A stretch of DNA of 64,000 bases from Rhodospirillales bacterium. GTDB taxonomy: Bacteria > Pseudomonadota > Alphaproteobacteria > Rhodospirillales > Magnetospirillaceae. Within the stretch, counting starts at the first letter, position 1. Every line of letters begins with the position of its first letter. Under the pieces are notes generated by a model that saw nothing but the letters and a program-made list of their open reading frames with translations, did no database searches and was not told the DNA's origin. Location: the NCBI GenBank assembly GCA_019455065.1, contig JACFNC010000004.1, positions 62,001-126,000 of the forward strand, written 5' to 3'. Both the position numbers and the translations under genes were made by a program. Below are positions 26,290-34,398 of the stretch, one piece after another.

Positions 26290-27591
26290 TCACTCGGCGG
26301 GGCTCGTGTCCTTTACGCGCTCGATAACGGCGCCGCAGGCGGCGAGCTTGGCCTCGACCCTTTCATAGCCGCGGTCGAGATGGTAGACGCGGTTGACGAC
26401 CGTCTCGCCCTCGGCGGCCAATCCGGCAAGAATCAGCGACACCGAGGCACGCAAGTCGGTGGCCATCACCGGCGCCCCCGACAGGCGCGGTACGCCGCGC
26501 ACGATGGCCGAGGCGCCGTGCACGTTCACCCGCGCCCCCATGCGGGCGAGTTCCGGCACGTGCATGAAGCGGTTCTCGAAGATCGTCTCGGTGATCATCG
26601 AGGCGCCGGCGGCGGTGGCCATCAGGGCCATCCATTGCGCCTGCATGTCGGTGGGGAAGCCGGGATAGGGTTCGGTCATGATGTCGACGCCCACGATGGC
26701 GTCGGTTTCCGCGTCGACGCGCAGGCCGCGCTCGGTCGTGGTGACGCGGGCCCCGGCCTCGGTCAGCAGCTTGATGACCGATTCCAGCAGGTCGGCGCGC
26801 GTGCCGACCAGTTCCAGGTTGCCGCGCGTGATGGCGGCGGCCAGGGCATAGGTCGCCGTCTCGATGCGGTCAGGCAGCACGGAATAGACGGCGCCGTGCA
26901 GTCGGTCCACCCCGCGAATGCGCAGCGTTCCGGTGCCGATGCCGGCGATGTCGGCGCCCATGGCCACGAGGCAGTTGGCGAGGTCGGACACCTCGGGCTC
27001 GCGGGCGGCGTTGACGATCACCGTCTCGCCCTCGGCCAGCGCGGCGGCCATCAGGGCGTTCTCGGTGCCGCCGACGGTCACCTGGGGAAAGATGATCTGT
27101 CCGCCGCGCAGCCGACCCGTCACCTCGGCGGCGATGTAACCTTCCCGCAGGTCGATGCGCGCCCCCAGCGCCTCCAGCGCCTTGAGGTGCAGGTCGACGG
27201 GGCGGGTGCCGATGGCGCAGCCGCCCGGCAGCGAGACGCGCGCCCGGCCGCAGCGCGCCAGCAAAGGCCCCAGCACCAGCACGCTGGCCCGCATCCGGCG
27301 CACGAGGTCATAGGGGGCGGTGGTGTTGGTGATTTCGCCGGCCGTCAGTTCCAGCACCCGGCCCGTATGGCCACCGTTGTCCGCGGCCCCGTTCATGCTC
27401 ATCGCCACGCCGTGCTGGCCCAGCAGATGCGCCATCGTGGTGATGTCCACCAGATGCGGCAGGTTGCACAGGGTCAGGGTTTCGTCGGTGAGCAGGCAGG
27501 CCGGCATCAGGGCGAGCGCCGCGTTCTTCGCGCCGCCGATGGTTATCGTTCCCTTGAGCGGCGTGCCGCCGATGATGCGGATCTTGTCCAT
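26290..27591 (-). CDS. murA: UDP-N-acetylglucosamine 1-carboxyvinyltransferase
   Basis: A 433-residue enzyme that transfers enolpyruvate from PEP to UDP-GlcNAc, the first committed step of peptidoglycan synthesis. K22-N23 (GGAKNAAL) and the fosfomycin-target cysteine C125 in [11 protein letters not shown] are present. The repeated inside-out alpha/beta domains are seen in [14 protein letters not shown] and similar segments. It lies alone between hisG and dcd; the gaps are about 70 bases. Confidence 0.96.
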   Translation of the reverse strand: MDKIRIIGGTPLKGTITIGGAKNAALALMPACLLTDETLTLCNLPHLVDITTMAHLLGQHGVAMSMNGAADNGGHTGRVLELTAGEITNTTAPYDLVRRMRASVLVLGPLLARCGRARVSLPGGCAIGTRPVDLHLKALEALGARIDLREGYIAAEVTGRLRGGQIIFPQVTVGGTENALMAAALAEGETVIVNAAREPEVSDLANCLVAMGADIAGIGTGTLRIRGVDRLHGAVYSVLPDRIETATYALAAAITRGNLELVGTRADLLESVIKLLTEAGARVTTTERGLRVDAETDAIVGVDIMTEPYPGFPTDMQAQWMALMATAAGASMITETIFENRFMHVPELARMGARVNVHGASAIVRGVPRLSGAPVMATDLRASVSLILAGLAAEGETVVNRVYHLDRGYERVEAKLAACGAVIERVKDTSPAE

Positions 27592-27659
27592 GCTGAGTCC
27601 CGTGTTGCTGGCGCCGCGCCGGTGCCGTGGCCGCCGCTATAGCGGCCGAGCGTGGCGAA

Positions 27660-28214
27660 TCAAAGGCGGGGCAGGGTGACGCCCTTCTGGCCCTGATACT
27701 TTCCGGCGCGGTCGGCGTACGAGACTTCGCAAGGCGAGTCGGCCTTCAGGAAGATGAATTGGCAGGCGCCCTCGTTGGCGTAGATCTTGGCCGGGAGCGG
27801 GGTGGTGTTGGAGAACTCCAGCGTGACGTGTCCCTCCCATTCCGGCTCCAGCGGGGTGACGTTGACGATGATGCCGCAGCGGGCGTAGGTGGATTTGCCC
27901 AGGCAGATGACCAGCACGTCGCGCGGGATGCGGAAATACTCGACGGTGCGTGCCAGCGCGAAGCTGTTGGGCGGAATCACGCACACGTCGCCTTCGCGGT
28001 CGACGAAGCCCTTGGGCGAAAATTCCTTGGGGTCGACGATGGCCGAATCGACATTGGTGAAGATCTTGAATTCGCGCGACACGCGGGAATCGTAGCCATA
28101 GGACGACAGGCCGTAGGAGATCACCCCCTCGCGCTGCTGCTTCTCGGTGAACGGCTCGATCATGCCGCGGGTCAGCGCCATGTTTCGGATCCAGCTATCG
28201 GGCATTACGGGCAT
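27660..28214 (-). CDS. dcd: dCTP deaminase
   Basis: A 184-residue trimeric enzyme converting dCTP to dUTP. Conserved segments are [35 protein letters not shown] (in two parts, with the catalytic Glu in LEPEWEGH) and the C-terminal [18 protein letters not shown] precedes ATG 28214. No adjacent dut gene is seen. Confidence 0.95.
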   Translation of the reverse strand: MPVMPDSWIRNMALTRGMIEPFTEKQQREGVISYGLSSYGYDSRVSREFKIFTNVDSAIVDPKEFSPKGFVDREGDVCVIPPNSFALARTVEYFRIPRDVLVICLGKSTYARCGIIVNVTPLEPEWEGHVTLEFSNTTPLPAKIYANEGACQFIFLKADSPCEVSYADRAGKYQGQKGVTLPRL

Positions 28215-28288
28215 CGGACTCTCCTTGGCCTACGCCCGAACTTTTAGCCGACCACCCGGCGCGTCACAAGCGAATGTGGCGGGGAAGG

Positions 28289-28471
28289 CTAGCCTTCGGC
28301 GGTATCCGTCTCATCCGGTTGGCGGGGTTCCTCGGCGCGCGTCCGTGCCTGCGCCTTGCGCCGCGTCAGATTGGTGCGCAGGGCCGCGGCCAACCGCTCC
28401 TGCCGCTCGGCGGAGCGGGCACGGCCCTTGTCGCTGGTGGCGGGTCTGTGCTCCTCGTCGTGTTCGGGCAT
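28289..28471 (-). CDS. Small conserved-looking basic protein
   Basis: A 60-residue charged protein. The core RQERLAAALRTNLTRRKAQAR resembles a short Arg/Lys-rich helix found in many small alphaproteobacterial proteins of unknown role; the flanks are disordered and Asp/Glu-rich. It lies upstream of dcd on the same strand, and its start is about 100 bases from the divergent feoA promoter region. Confidence 0.6.
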   Translation of the reverse strand: MPEHDEEHRPATSDKGRARSAERQERLAAALRTNLTRRKAQARTRAEEPRQPDETDTAEG

Positions 28472-28575
28472 GCCCTTCGATCCGCGGTAATTGCTGGCGC
28501 GGATGGTGCCGGGGACGGGCGGCCCGCGTCAAGCGTGCCGGAATGGCGAGAACCGCCGGTCGAACGAAATCGCGA

Positions 28576-28590
28576 GCAATTCTCATTTTC
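28576..28590 (+). promoter_or_regulatory. Fur-type site upstream of the feoA promoter
   Basis: GCAATTCTCATTTTC reads GAAAATGAGAATTGC on the other strand, close to the classical Fur box core (AATGAGAAT). It ends four bases before the -35 element. Fur regulation of feo is well known; binding here is inferred. Confidence 0.5.
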
Positions 28591-28593
28591 CGC

Positions 28594-28621
28594 TTGACAA
28601 CGGTACCGGCAAAATTATTAT
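28594..28621 (+). promoter_or_regulatory. feoABC promoter
   Basis: TTGACA (28594-28599), a 16-base spacer, then TATTAT (28616-28621): the best sigma-70 match in the gap, 53 bases before the feoA ATG and flanked by two Fur-like sites. Confidence 0.7.
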
Positions 28622-28630
28622 GGGTATGGT

Positions 28631-28645
28631 TGCGAATAAGTCGCA
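28631..28645 (+). promoter_or_regulatory. Fur-type palindrome at the feo transcription start
   Basis: TGCGAATAAGTCGCA is a 15-base interrupted palindrome (TGCGA and TCGCA) placed about ten bases after the -10 box, where a bound repressor would block initiation. It resembles alphaproteobacterial Fur/Irr-type boxes; which regulator binds is not decided by sequence alone. Confidence 0.5.
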
Positions 28646-28673
28646 TATTCTGTTTTCCTCATAGAGATCGCCG

Positions 28674-28976
28674 ATGAGCCCCGCCGAGGTTCGCAGACAG
28701 GCCGAGCACGCGTTTCCCCTCGCTCTGGCGCGGCGTGGCGAGCGGGTTCGCATCGCCGCCATCCGCGCCGGCAAGGGGTTGGAACGGCGGCTTTACGACA
28801 TCGGCCTTCCGGTGGGCAGCGAGATCGAAATCGTGCTGCGGGAAGGGGCCGGGCGAATGGTCGTCGGCTGCGGCAATACCCGGGTGGCATTGGGTAGCGG
28901 CATGGCCCAGAAGATCATGGTGGTCCTGCCCGCCGCCGCGGGCGGTTGTGTGGGGTCGGCCAGGGCGGCCGAGTAG
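28674..28976 (+). CDS. feoA: Ferrous iron transport protein A
   Basis: A 100-residue SH3-like protein. GERVRIAAIRAGKGLERRL followed by DIGLPVGSEIEIV is the FeoA core. It has about 18 extra N-terminal residues compared with short FeoA proteins. FeoA stimulates FeoB-mediated Fe2+ uptake at the cytoplasmic face. It is the first gene of feoABC, five bases from feoB. Confidence 0.92.
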   Translation: MSPAEVRRQAEHAFPLALARRGERVRIAAIRAGKGLERRLYDIGLPVGSEIEIVLREGAGRMVVGCGNTRVALGSGMAQKIMVVLPAAAGGCVGSARAAE

Positions 28977-28981
28977 CGATC

Positions 28982-31351
28982 ATGGCGAGCGTCACCATCG
29001 GCGTCGTTGGCAACCCCAACTGCGGCAAGACCACCCTGTTCAACGCCCTGACCGGGGCCCGCCAGCGGGTCGGCAACTGGTCGGGCGTGACCGTCGATCG
29101 CAAGGAAGGCAACTACGCGCACGGCCGGGAGACGATCCGGGTCGTGGATCTGCCCGGCGTCTATTCACTGGGTGTGGTCGCCGGCATGGACAGCCTGGAC
29201 GAGCGCATTGCCCGCGACTACGTGCTGTCCGGCGAGGCCGACCTCATCGTCAACATCGTCGACGCCTCCAATCTCGAGCGCAACCTCTACCTGACCGCGC
29301 AGTTGGTCGAGATGCGGGTGCCGATGATCGTCGCCGTCAACATGCTCGACGTCGCCCGCGAGCGCGCCATCGAGGTCGACATCGACGCCCTGGCGCGCGC
29401 CCTCGGCTGCCGGGTGGTGCCGCTGGTCGCCGCGCGCGGCAAGGGCATCGCCGAGTTGAAGGCGGCCATCGCCGAGGCGGTCCGCGCACCGGCGCCCCCG
29501 GCCGCGCAGGTCACCTATGACGATGCCGTTGAGCGTGCGGTCGCCGATCTTGCCGCCGTTCTCGGTGCTTCCCGGGATGGCGGCCCGCCGCCGCGCTGGC
29601 TGGCCCTCAAACTCCTGGAGGGCGACGACCGGGCCCGCGCGATCGCCGCGGCCCGGGGCGTGGCGGCGGCGGTGGACGAGGCGCGGGCGCGCTGGGTTCC
29701 GGAGATCGAGGCGGCCGGCGACGAGGCCGACATCCTGATCGCCGACGGGCGCTACGGCTTCGCGCACGGCGTCAGCCGCGCCGCGGTGCGCCATGGCGAC
29801 CGGGTGGGCCGCCCGACCTCCGATCTGATCGACCGCGTGGTCCTGAACCGGTGGCTTGGGGTGCCGGTGTTCCTGGCCGTCATGTATTTGATGTTCATGT
29901 TCACCATCAATCTCGGCGGCGCTTTCGTCGATTTCTTCGATCAGGCGGCGGGCGCGCTGTTCGTCGAGGGATTCGGCCGCCTGCTGCTGGCGTTCGGGGC
30001 CCCCGAATGGTTGAAGGTGATCCTGGCCGACGGTATCGGCGGCGGCGTCCAGGTCGTGGCGACGTTCATCCCGATCATCGGGTTCCTCTATCTGTTCCTG
30101 TCGGTCCTCGAGGATTCCGGCTACATGGCGCGCGCCGCGTTCGTGGTCGACCGATTCCTGCGCGCCATCGGCCTGCCCGGCAAGGCCTTCGTGCCGCTGA
30201 TCGTGGGCTTCGGCTGCAACGTTCCCGCGGTGATGGCGACGCGCACGCTGGAGAGCCCGCGCGACCGGGTGCTGACGGTGGCCATGGCGCCCTTCATGTC
30301 GTGCGGCGCGCGGCTGGCCGTCTACGCGCTGTTTGCCGCCGCCTTTTTCCCGACCGGCGGGCAGAATCTGGTGTTCGTGCTCTATCTGGTGGGCGTGGCG
30401 GTGGCCGTGCTCACCGGCTTCCTGCTCAAGCACACGCTGCTGCGCGGCGAGACCTCGCCATTTCTGATGGAATTGCCGCCCTATCACCTGCCGCTGCCCA
30501 AGGCCCTGGTGATTCACGCCTGGAACCGCCTCAAGGGCTTCATGTTCGGGGCCGGCAAGGTGATCGTGGTGGTGGTGACGGCGCTCAGTTTCCTGAACTC
30601 GTGGGGCACCGACGGCAGTTTCGGCAACGAGAACAGCGACAAGTCGGTGGTCAGCGCCGTCGGTCGCGCCATCGTACCGGCCTTCGGGCCGATGGGCATC
30701 GAGGACGACAACTGGCCGGCGATGGTCGGCATCTTCACCGGCGTATTCGCCAAGGAGGTGGTGGTCGGAACGCTGGATGCCCTCTACTCGCGCATCGGAG
30801 CGGCCGGCCCGGCATCCGAGGAGGCGGTGGAGGCGTTCGCTCTGTGGCGCGACCTCTCCGAGGCGGCGGCCACCGTTCCGGCCAATCTGTTCGCCCTCGG
30901 CCAGCGCTTCGGCGATCCGCTCGGCCTGGGAGCCGCGGGGGTGGGCGGCCAGGAGCAGGTGGCCGAGGCCCAGGCCGTGGACGCCGCCACCTTCGGGGCG
31001 ATGGTGGAGCGCTTCGACGGGGCGCTGGGGGCGTTCACCTATCTCTTGTTCATCCTGCTCTACACCCCCTGCGTCGCCGCCATGGGCGCCATCCAGCGCG
31101 AGGTCGGCGGCCGCTGGGCGCTGTTCGTCGCCGGCTGGACCACCGGCGTCGCCTACGCGACCGCGGTGGTCGTCTACCAGGCCGGCAGCTTCGCCCGCCA
31201 TCCCGTCTCCTCGGCCCTGTGGATCGGCGGCCTGATCGCGCTGTTCGCCGTGGTGGTGGCGGGGATGCGGTGGGCCGGCCGAAAGGCCGGCCACGTTCCG
31301 GTCGTGGCGGTGGCCGCGTCGGAGGGACCTGGGTCGTGCTGTCGCAGCTGA
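28982..31351 (+). CDS. feoB: Ferrous iron transporter FeoB
   Basis: A 789-residue Fe2+ permease. The N-terminal G domain has G1 GNPNCGKTT (10-18), G3 VDLPGVYSLG and G4 VNMLD. A helical GDI-like region follows, then a membrane domain with two Gate repeats (GFGCNVPAVMATR, and the later CVAAMGAIQREVG). ATG 28982 is right after the feoA stop. It transports Fe2+ across the inner membrane, powered or gated by GTP. The C-terminal SCCRS carries two cysteines. Confidence 0.97.
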   Translation: MASVTIGVVGNPNCGKTTLFNALTGARQRVGNWSGVTVDRKEGNYAHGRETIRVVDLPGVYSLGVVAGMDSLDERIARDYVLSGEADLIVNIVDASNLERNLYLTAQLVEMRVPMIVAVNMLDVARERAIEVDIDALARALGCRVVPLVAARGKGIAELKAAIAEAVRAPAPPAAQVTYDDAVERAVADLAAVLGASRDGGPPPRWLALKLLEGDDRARAIAAARGVAAAVDEARARWVPEIEAAGDEADILIADGRYGFAHGVSRAAVRHGDRVGRPTSDLIDRVVLNRWLGVPVFLAVMYLMFMFTINLGGAFVDFFDQAAGALFVEGFGRLLLAFGAPEWLKVILADGIGGGVQVVATFIPIIGFLYLFLSVLEDSGYMARAAFVVDRFLRAIGLPGKAFVPLIVGFGCNVPAVMATRTLESPRDRVLTVAMAPFMSCGARLAVYALFAAAFFPTGGQNLVFVLYLVGVAVAVLTGFLLKHTLLRGETSPFLMELPPYHLPLPKALVIHAWNRLKGFMFGAGKVIVVVVTALSFLNSWGTDGSFGNENSDKSVVSAVGRAIVPAFGPMGIEDDNWPAMVGIFTGVFAKEVVVGTLDALYSRIGAAGPASEEAVEAFALWRDLSEAAATVPANLFALGQRFGDPLGLGAAGVGGQEQVAEAQAVDAATFGAMVERFDGALGAFTYLLFILLYTPCVAAMGAIQREVGGRWALFVAGWTTGVAYATAVVVYQAGSFARHPVSSALWIGGLIALFAVVVAGMRWAGRKAGHVPVVAVAASEGPGSCCRS

Positions 31352-31554
31352 AGGACTATCTGAGCACGAGGAAGCGCGCCGCCATCGGCGACCTCGCCGT
31401 GCGCTTCGACGCCGACCCCGATGCGGTGCGCGGCATGCTCGATACGTGGATGCGCAAGGGCAAGGTGCGCCGCGTCGGCCCCGCCGCCGCCGACTGCGGC
31501 GGCTGCCACAAATGCGACCCGGTCAGCCTCGAGATCTATGAATGGGTCGGCTGA
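31336..31554 (+). CDS. feoC: FeoC-like winged-helix protein
   Basis: A 72-residue protein starting at GTG 31336 inside the feoB end (16-base overlap), with GGAGGG nine bases upstream. The N-terminal winged helix (LSQLKDYLSTRKRAAIGDLA) is followed by C54, C57 and C60 in DCGGCHKCD, the FeoC cysteine cluster that may bind Fe-S or iron. The long upstream frame is an off-frame reading of feoB. It probably stabilises or senses for FeoB. Confidence 0.9.
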   Translation: MLSQLKDYLSTRKRAAIGDLAVRFDADPDAVRGMLDTWMRKGKVRRVGPAAADCGGCHKCDPVSLEIYEWVG

Positions 31555-31612
31555 CCAAAGCCGCTTGCTTCGCCAGCAGCGCTGTGGCATGTTGCGCGCC
31601 TCTCGCGAACCC

Positions 31613-31687
<75 letters not shown>

Positions 31688-31827
31688 TTTTCCTCGCATT
31701 GCAATCAGCTGGTCGCGGGCTTTGACCCGCGCAGCCGATGCATGGCCGCGTCAAACAGATGGCCGCCCGGCACGTTTCTTGCGGTCGCGCAAAGGGCGTG
31801 TAATGCGGCCCCGGCCGCTACCATCGG

Positions 31828-31928
31828 CGTCATGCCCGGACTTGATCCGGGCATCCACGCCCATCCGGTCGCCCCGACGCCGAAGCTGTGGCACCACGTG
31901 GGTGCGCGGATCAAGCCCGCGCATGACG
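31828..31928. repeat. Dispersed imperfect inverted repeat in a 319-base gap
   Basis: Arms 31828-31857 and 31899-31928 are reverse complements over 30 bases with about four mismatches. Each arm contains a smaller palindrome (CCGGACTTGATCCGG in the first). The structure resembles intergenic REP/MITE-like repeats common in alphaproteobacteria. The gap 31688-32006 holds nothing else recognisable. Confidence 0.65.
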
Positions 31929-32006
31929 ATGAAAAGTAGTAACGCACAACCCGACACAACCGATTTCACGAGCCGGACAGCCGTGCGCCAAGCACCGCCA
32001 TGACGG

Positions 32007-33311
32007 CTATTGCGGCGGCGTGTCACCCTCCTCCCGCTGCACCAGCAGCTTGTCGATGCGGCGGCCGTCCATGTCCATCACCTCGAACCGCCAGCCGCCC
32101 CAGCTCACGTGATCGCCGGGCGAGGGGATGGTGCGCGACAGCGAGATGAAGAACCCGGCGACGGTCGAGAACTCGCCCTCGGCCTCCAGGCGGCGCAGGC
32201 CCAGGCGGTCGGCGGCGAGGTCGACGGGAACATCGCCGTCCATCAGCCACGAGCCGTCGTCGCGCCGCACGATCTCCGGCTCGTACTCCTCGCCGTGCTC
32301 GGACAGCGTGCCGACGATGGCGGCTAGCAGGTCGGTGGCGGTGACGATGCCCTCGACGCTGCCGTATTCGTCGACCACCAGGGCCATGTGGATGGGCGAG
32401 TGCTTGAGCACGTCGAGCACGCCGAGGGCGGGCGAGTTGTCGTGCACCGCCTCGATCGGCTGCACCAGGGCGGCCACGTCCATCCCGCCCTCCAGGCAGG
32501 CGTTCAGCAGGTCCTTGGCTTGCAGCACGCCCAGCACGTCGTCGGGATTGCCCCGGATCACCGGATAGCGCGAGTGGTGCGAGGCCTTCAGTTTGGCGCG
32601 GATGGTGTCGGCATCCCAGGCGAGGTCGACCCATTCGACCTCGTGGCGGGGCGTCATCAGACCGCGGATCCGCCGCCCGCCGAGGCGCAGAACGCCCGCC
32701 ATCATCTCCTTCTCCTCGGGCTCGATGGCGCCGGACTCGGCCCCTTCGGCGATCAGCGCCTTGACCTCCTCCTCGGTCACGTGGCGCCGGTCGTCCTTGC
32801 GCAAACCAATCAGCGCGAGCACCAGCCGGCTCGATGCCTCCAGCAGCCAAACAAGGGGGGCGGCGGCAACGGCAATCGCCGCCATCGGCCGGGCCACCAG
32901 GGCGGCGACGCGCTCGGGATTGGCCAGGGCGACGTGCTTGGGCACCAGTTCGCCGATGATGACCGAGGCATAGGTGATGGCGCCGACGACCACCGCCAGG
33001 GCCGCGGCCTCGGCATAGGGGCCGATCACCGGCGCATCGGCCAGCGCGGCGGCCAGGGTGCGCGCCAGGGTGGCGCCGCCGAAGGCGCCGGCCAGGATGC
33101 CGACCAGGGTGATGCCGATCTGCACCGACGACAGGAAGCGCCCGGGATCGTCGGCCAGTTGCAGCGCCACACGCGATCCCTTGCGGCCATCGGCGGCGTC
33201 GGCGGCCAGGCGCGCCTTGCGCGAGGACACGATCGCCAGCTCGGACATGGCGAAGAAGCCGTTGAGCAACAGGAGCAACGCGATCACCGCCACTTCCATC
33301 ACGCTCGACAC
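32007..33311 (-). CDS. CNNM/CBS-domain membrane protein (CorC/HlyC-like)
   Basis: A 434-residue protein. The DUF21/CNNM membrane domain (about 5-190, with NGFFAMSELAIVSSRKARL and GELVPKHVAL) is followed by two CBS domains (about 215-335, LMTPRHEVEWVDL and VVDEYGSVEGIVT) and a C-terminal CorC-type domain. Members act in Mg2+ or Na+ linked transport or membrane integrity. GTG 33311 is preceded by AGGAGA with seven bases spacing; ATG 33299 is the alternative. Although often named hemolysin-like, there is no evidence for a toxin. Confidence 0.88.
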   Translation of the reverse strand: MSSVMEVAVIALLLLLNGFFAMSELAIVSSRKARLAADAADGRKGSRVALQLADDPGRFLSSVQIGITLVGILAGAFGGATLARTLAAALADAPVIGPYAEAAALAVVVGAITYASVIIGELVPKHVALANPERVAALVARPMAAIAVAAAPLVWLLEASSRLVLALIGLRKDDRRHVTEEEVKALIAEGAESGAIEPEEKEMMAGVLRLGGRRIRGLMTPRHEVEWVDLAWDADTIRAKLKASHHSRYPVIRGNPDDVLGVLQAKDLLNACLEGGMDVAALVQPIEAVHDNSPALGVLDVLKHSPIHMALVVDEYGSVEGIVTATDLLAAIVGTLSEHGEEYEPEIVRRDDGSWLMDGDVPVDLAADRLGLRRLEAEGEFSTVAGFFISLSRTIPSPGDHVSWGGWRFEVMDMDGRRIDKLLVQREEGDTPPQ

Positions 33312-33342
33312 GACAGCTCTCCTTGGTCCGTTCGAAAGACCA

Positions 33343-34386
33343 TCATGGTCCAATACCCTGCGTGCGCAAAGGCATCCGGTCAGCGTCGCCCCGGAACGCC
33401 CTCTCGGCTTCGGCCCGCAGGTCCGCGCCGCGGCCGACGTAACGCGGCGAGAAGTGAAAAGGAACCATGCGTCTGGCGCCGGCGCGCCGCGCGACCAGGC
33501 CGGCCTGGGCGGCGGTGAGGTGTCGCTTGGCGGCGGCCAGTGGGGCGTCGGCATCGAGGAACGGGGTTTCGATGAACAACACGTCGGCGTCGCGAGCCAA
33601 GGCGGCGATGCGCGCCGCGTTGTGCTCGTGATAGGCGACGTCGGTGACGTAGGCGATCTTCTGGCCGGGCACGATGCTGAGCACCTCGTCGCGCAGCCTG
33701 CCCAACGGCAGCACCGTTTCGCGCGCGGTGCCGCCCGCGCGCCAGCGGATGCGGAACGGCGTCTCCGGCGGCTGGTCGCCGAGCACGGCGCGCTTGAGGT
33801 CGCGCAGCCACGGGCCGACCGGCAGGCCGAGCTCGCTCAAACGATTCTTCCACACGTTGACGTGCCGCTCCTCCTCGATGGCGAAGCCCAGGCAGGGGGT
33901 GCCGTGGTCGAGCACCGCCGCCCGCACCCTCAGGGCCGGCTCGTGCAGCAGGGTGCCATGGGTTTCCTCGATGGTGTGCGCCTCGCGCCGGAATCCGGTG
34001 CCGCTGCGGAACGTTGCCCGGGTCAGATGCGGCGGGTCGAACTCGGCGGCATGGATGACGAAGTCCGCGGCGTAGCCGGCGACCAGGTTCCAGGTGTAGC
34101 CGGCCAGCTTGTGCTCCACCCGGTCGAGGAACCCCGGCGGTCCGAACATGCGCACGGGTTTGCCGCGCCCGAGGCGCAGCCGCAGAAGCTCGTCGAAGCC
34201 GGAGAAATGGTCCATGTGGGCATGGGTGACGAACACGTCGCTCACCTGCAACAGATGCCGCGCCGGCAGCGACCGCAGGTCGCCCAGGTCGATCAGCAGC
34301 GATCGCCGGTCGAACATCATCTCGACGATCATTCCCGGATCGCCGAAGGGCGGGTTGATGAGGCGGCCGTGGAGCAGGGGGCGCAT
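33343..34386 (-). CDS. Beta-lactamase-fold hydrolase (RNase Z-like)
   Basis: A 347-residue metallo-hydrolase. The zinc motif is THAHMDHFSGF; further ligands are probably in VLDHGTP, YVTDVAYHEHN and PFHFSPRY. This arrangement matches the ElaC/RNase Z branch. Whether it processes tRNA 3' ends or a small ester is not known. It is 12 bases downstream of the phosphatase-EEP fusion gene, the last of four same-strand genes. Confidence 0.78.
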   Translation of the reverse strand: MRPLLHGRLINPPFGDPGMIVEMMFDRRSLLIDLGDLRSLPARHLLQVSDVFVTHAHMDHFSGFDELLRLRLGRGKPVRMFGPPGFLDRVEHKLAGYTWNLVAGYAADFVIHAAEFDPPHLTRATFRSGTGFRREAHTIEETHGTLLHEPALRVRAAVLDHGTPCLGFAIEEERHVNVWKNRLSELGLPVGPWLRDLKRAVLGDQPPETPFRIRWRAGGTARETVLPLGRLRDEVLSIVPGQKIAYVTDVAYHEHNAARIAALARDADVLFIETPFLDADAPLAAAKRHLTAAQAGLVARRAGARRMVPFHFSPRYVGRGADLRAEAERAFRGDADRMPLRTQGIGP

Positions 34387-34398
34387 GGCGGGCGGCGA

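Noticed and set aside
29165..31294. Open frame of 709 codons antisense to feoB
   Set aside because: Shadow of feoB third-position GC; His/Gln/Arg-rich with no motif, while feoB is complete.
32007..33311. Hemolysin
   Set aside because: CNNM/CBS proteins are often labelled hemolysins from old naming; domain content indicates ion transport or membrane function.
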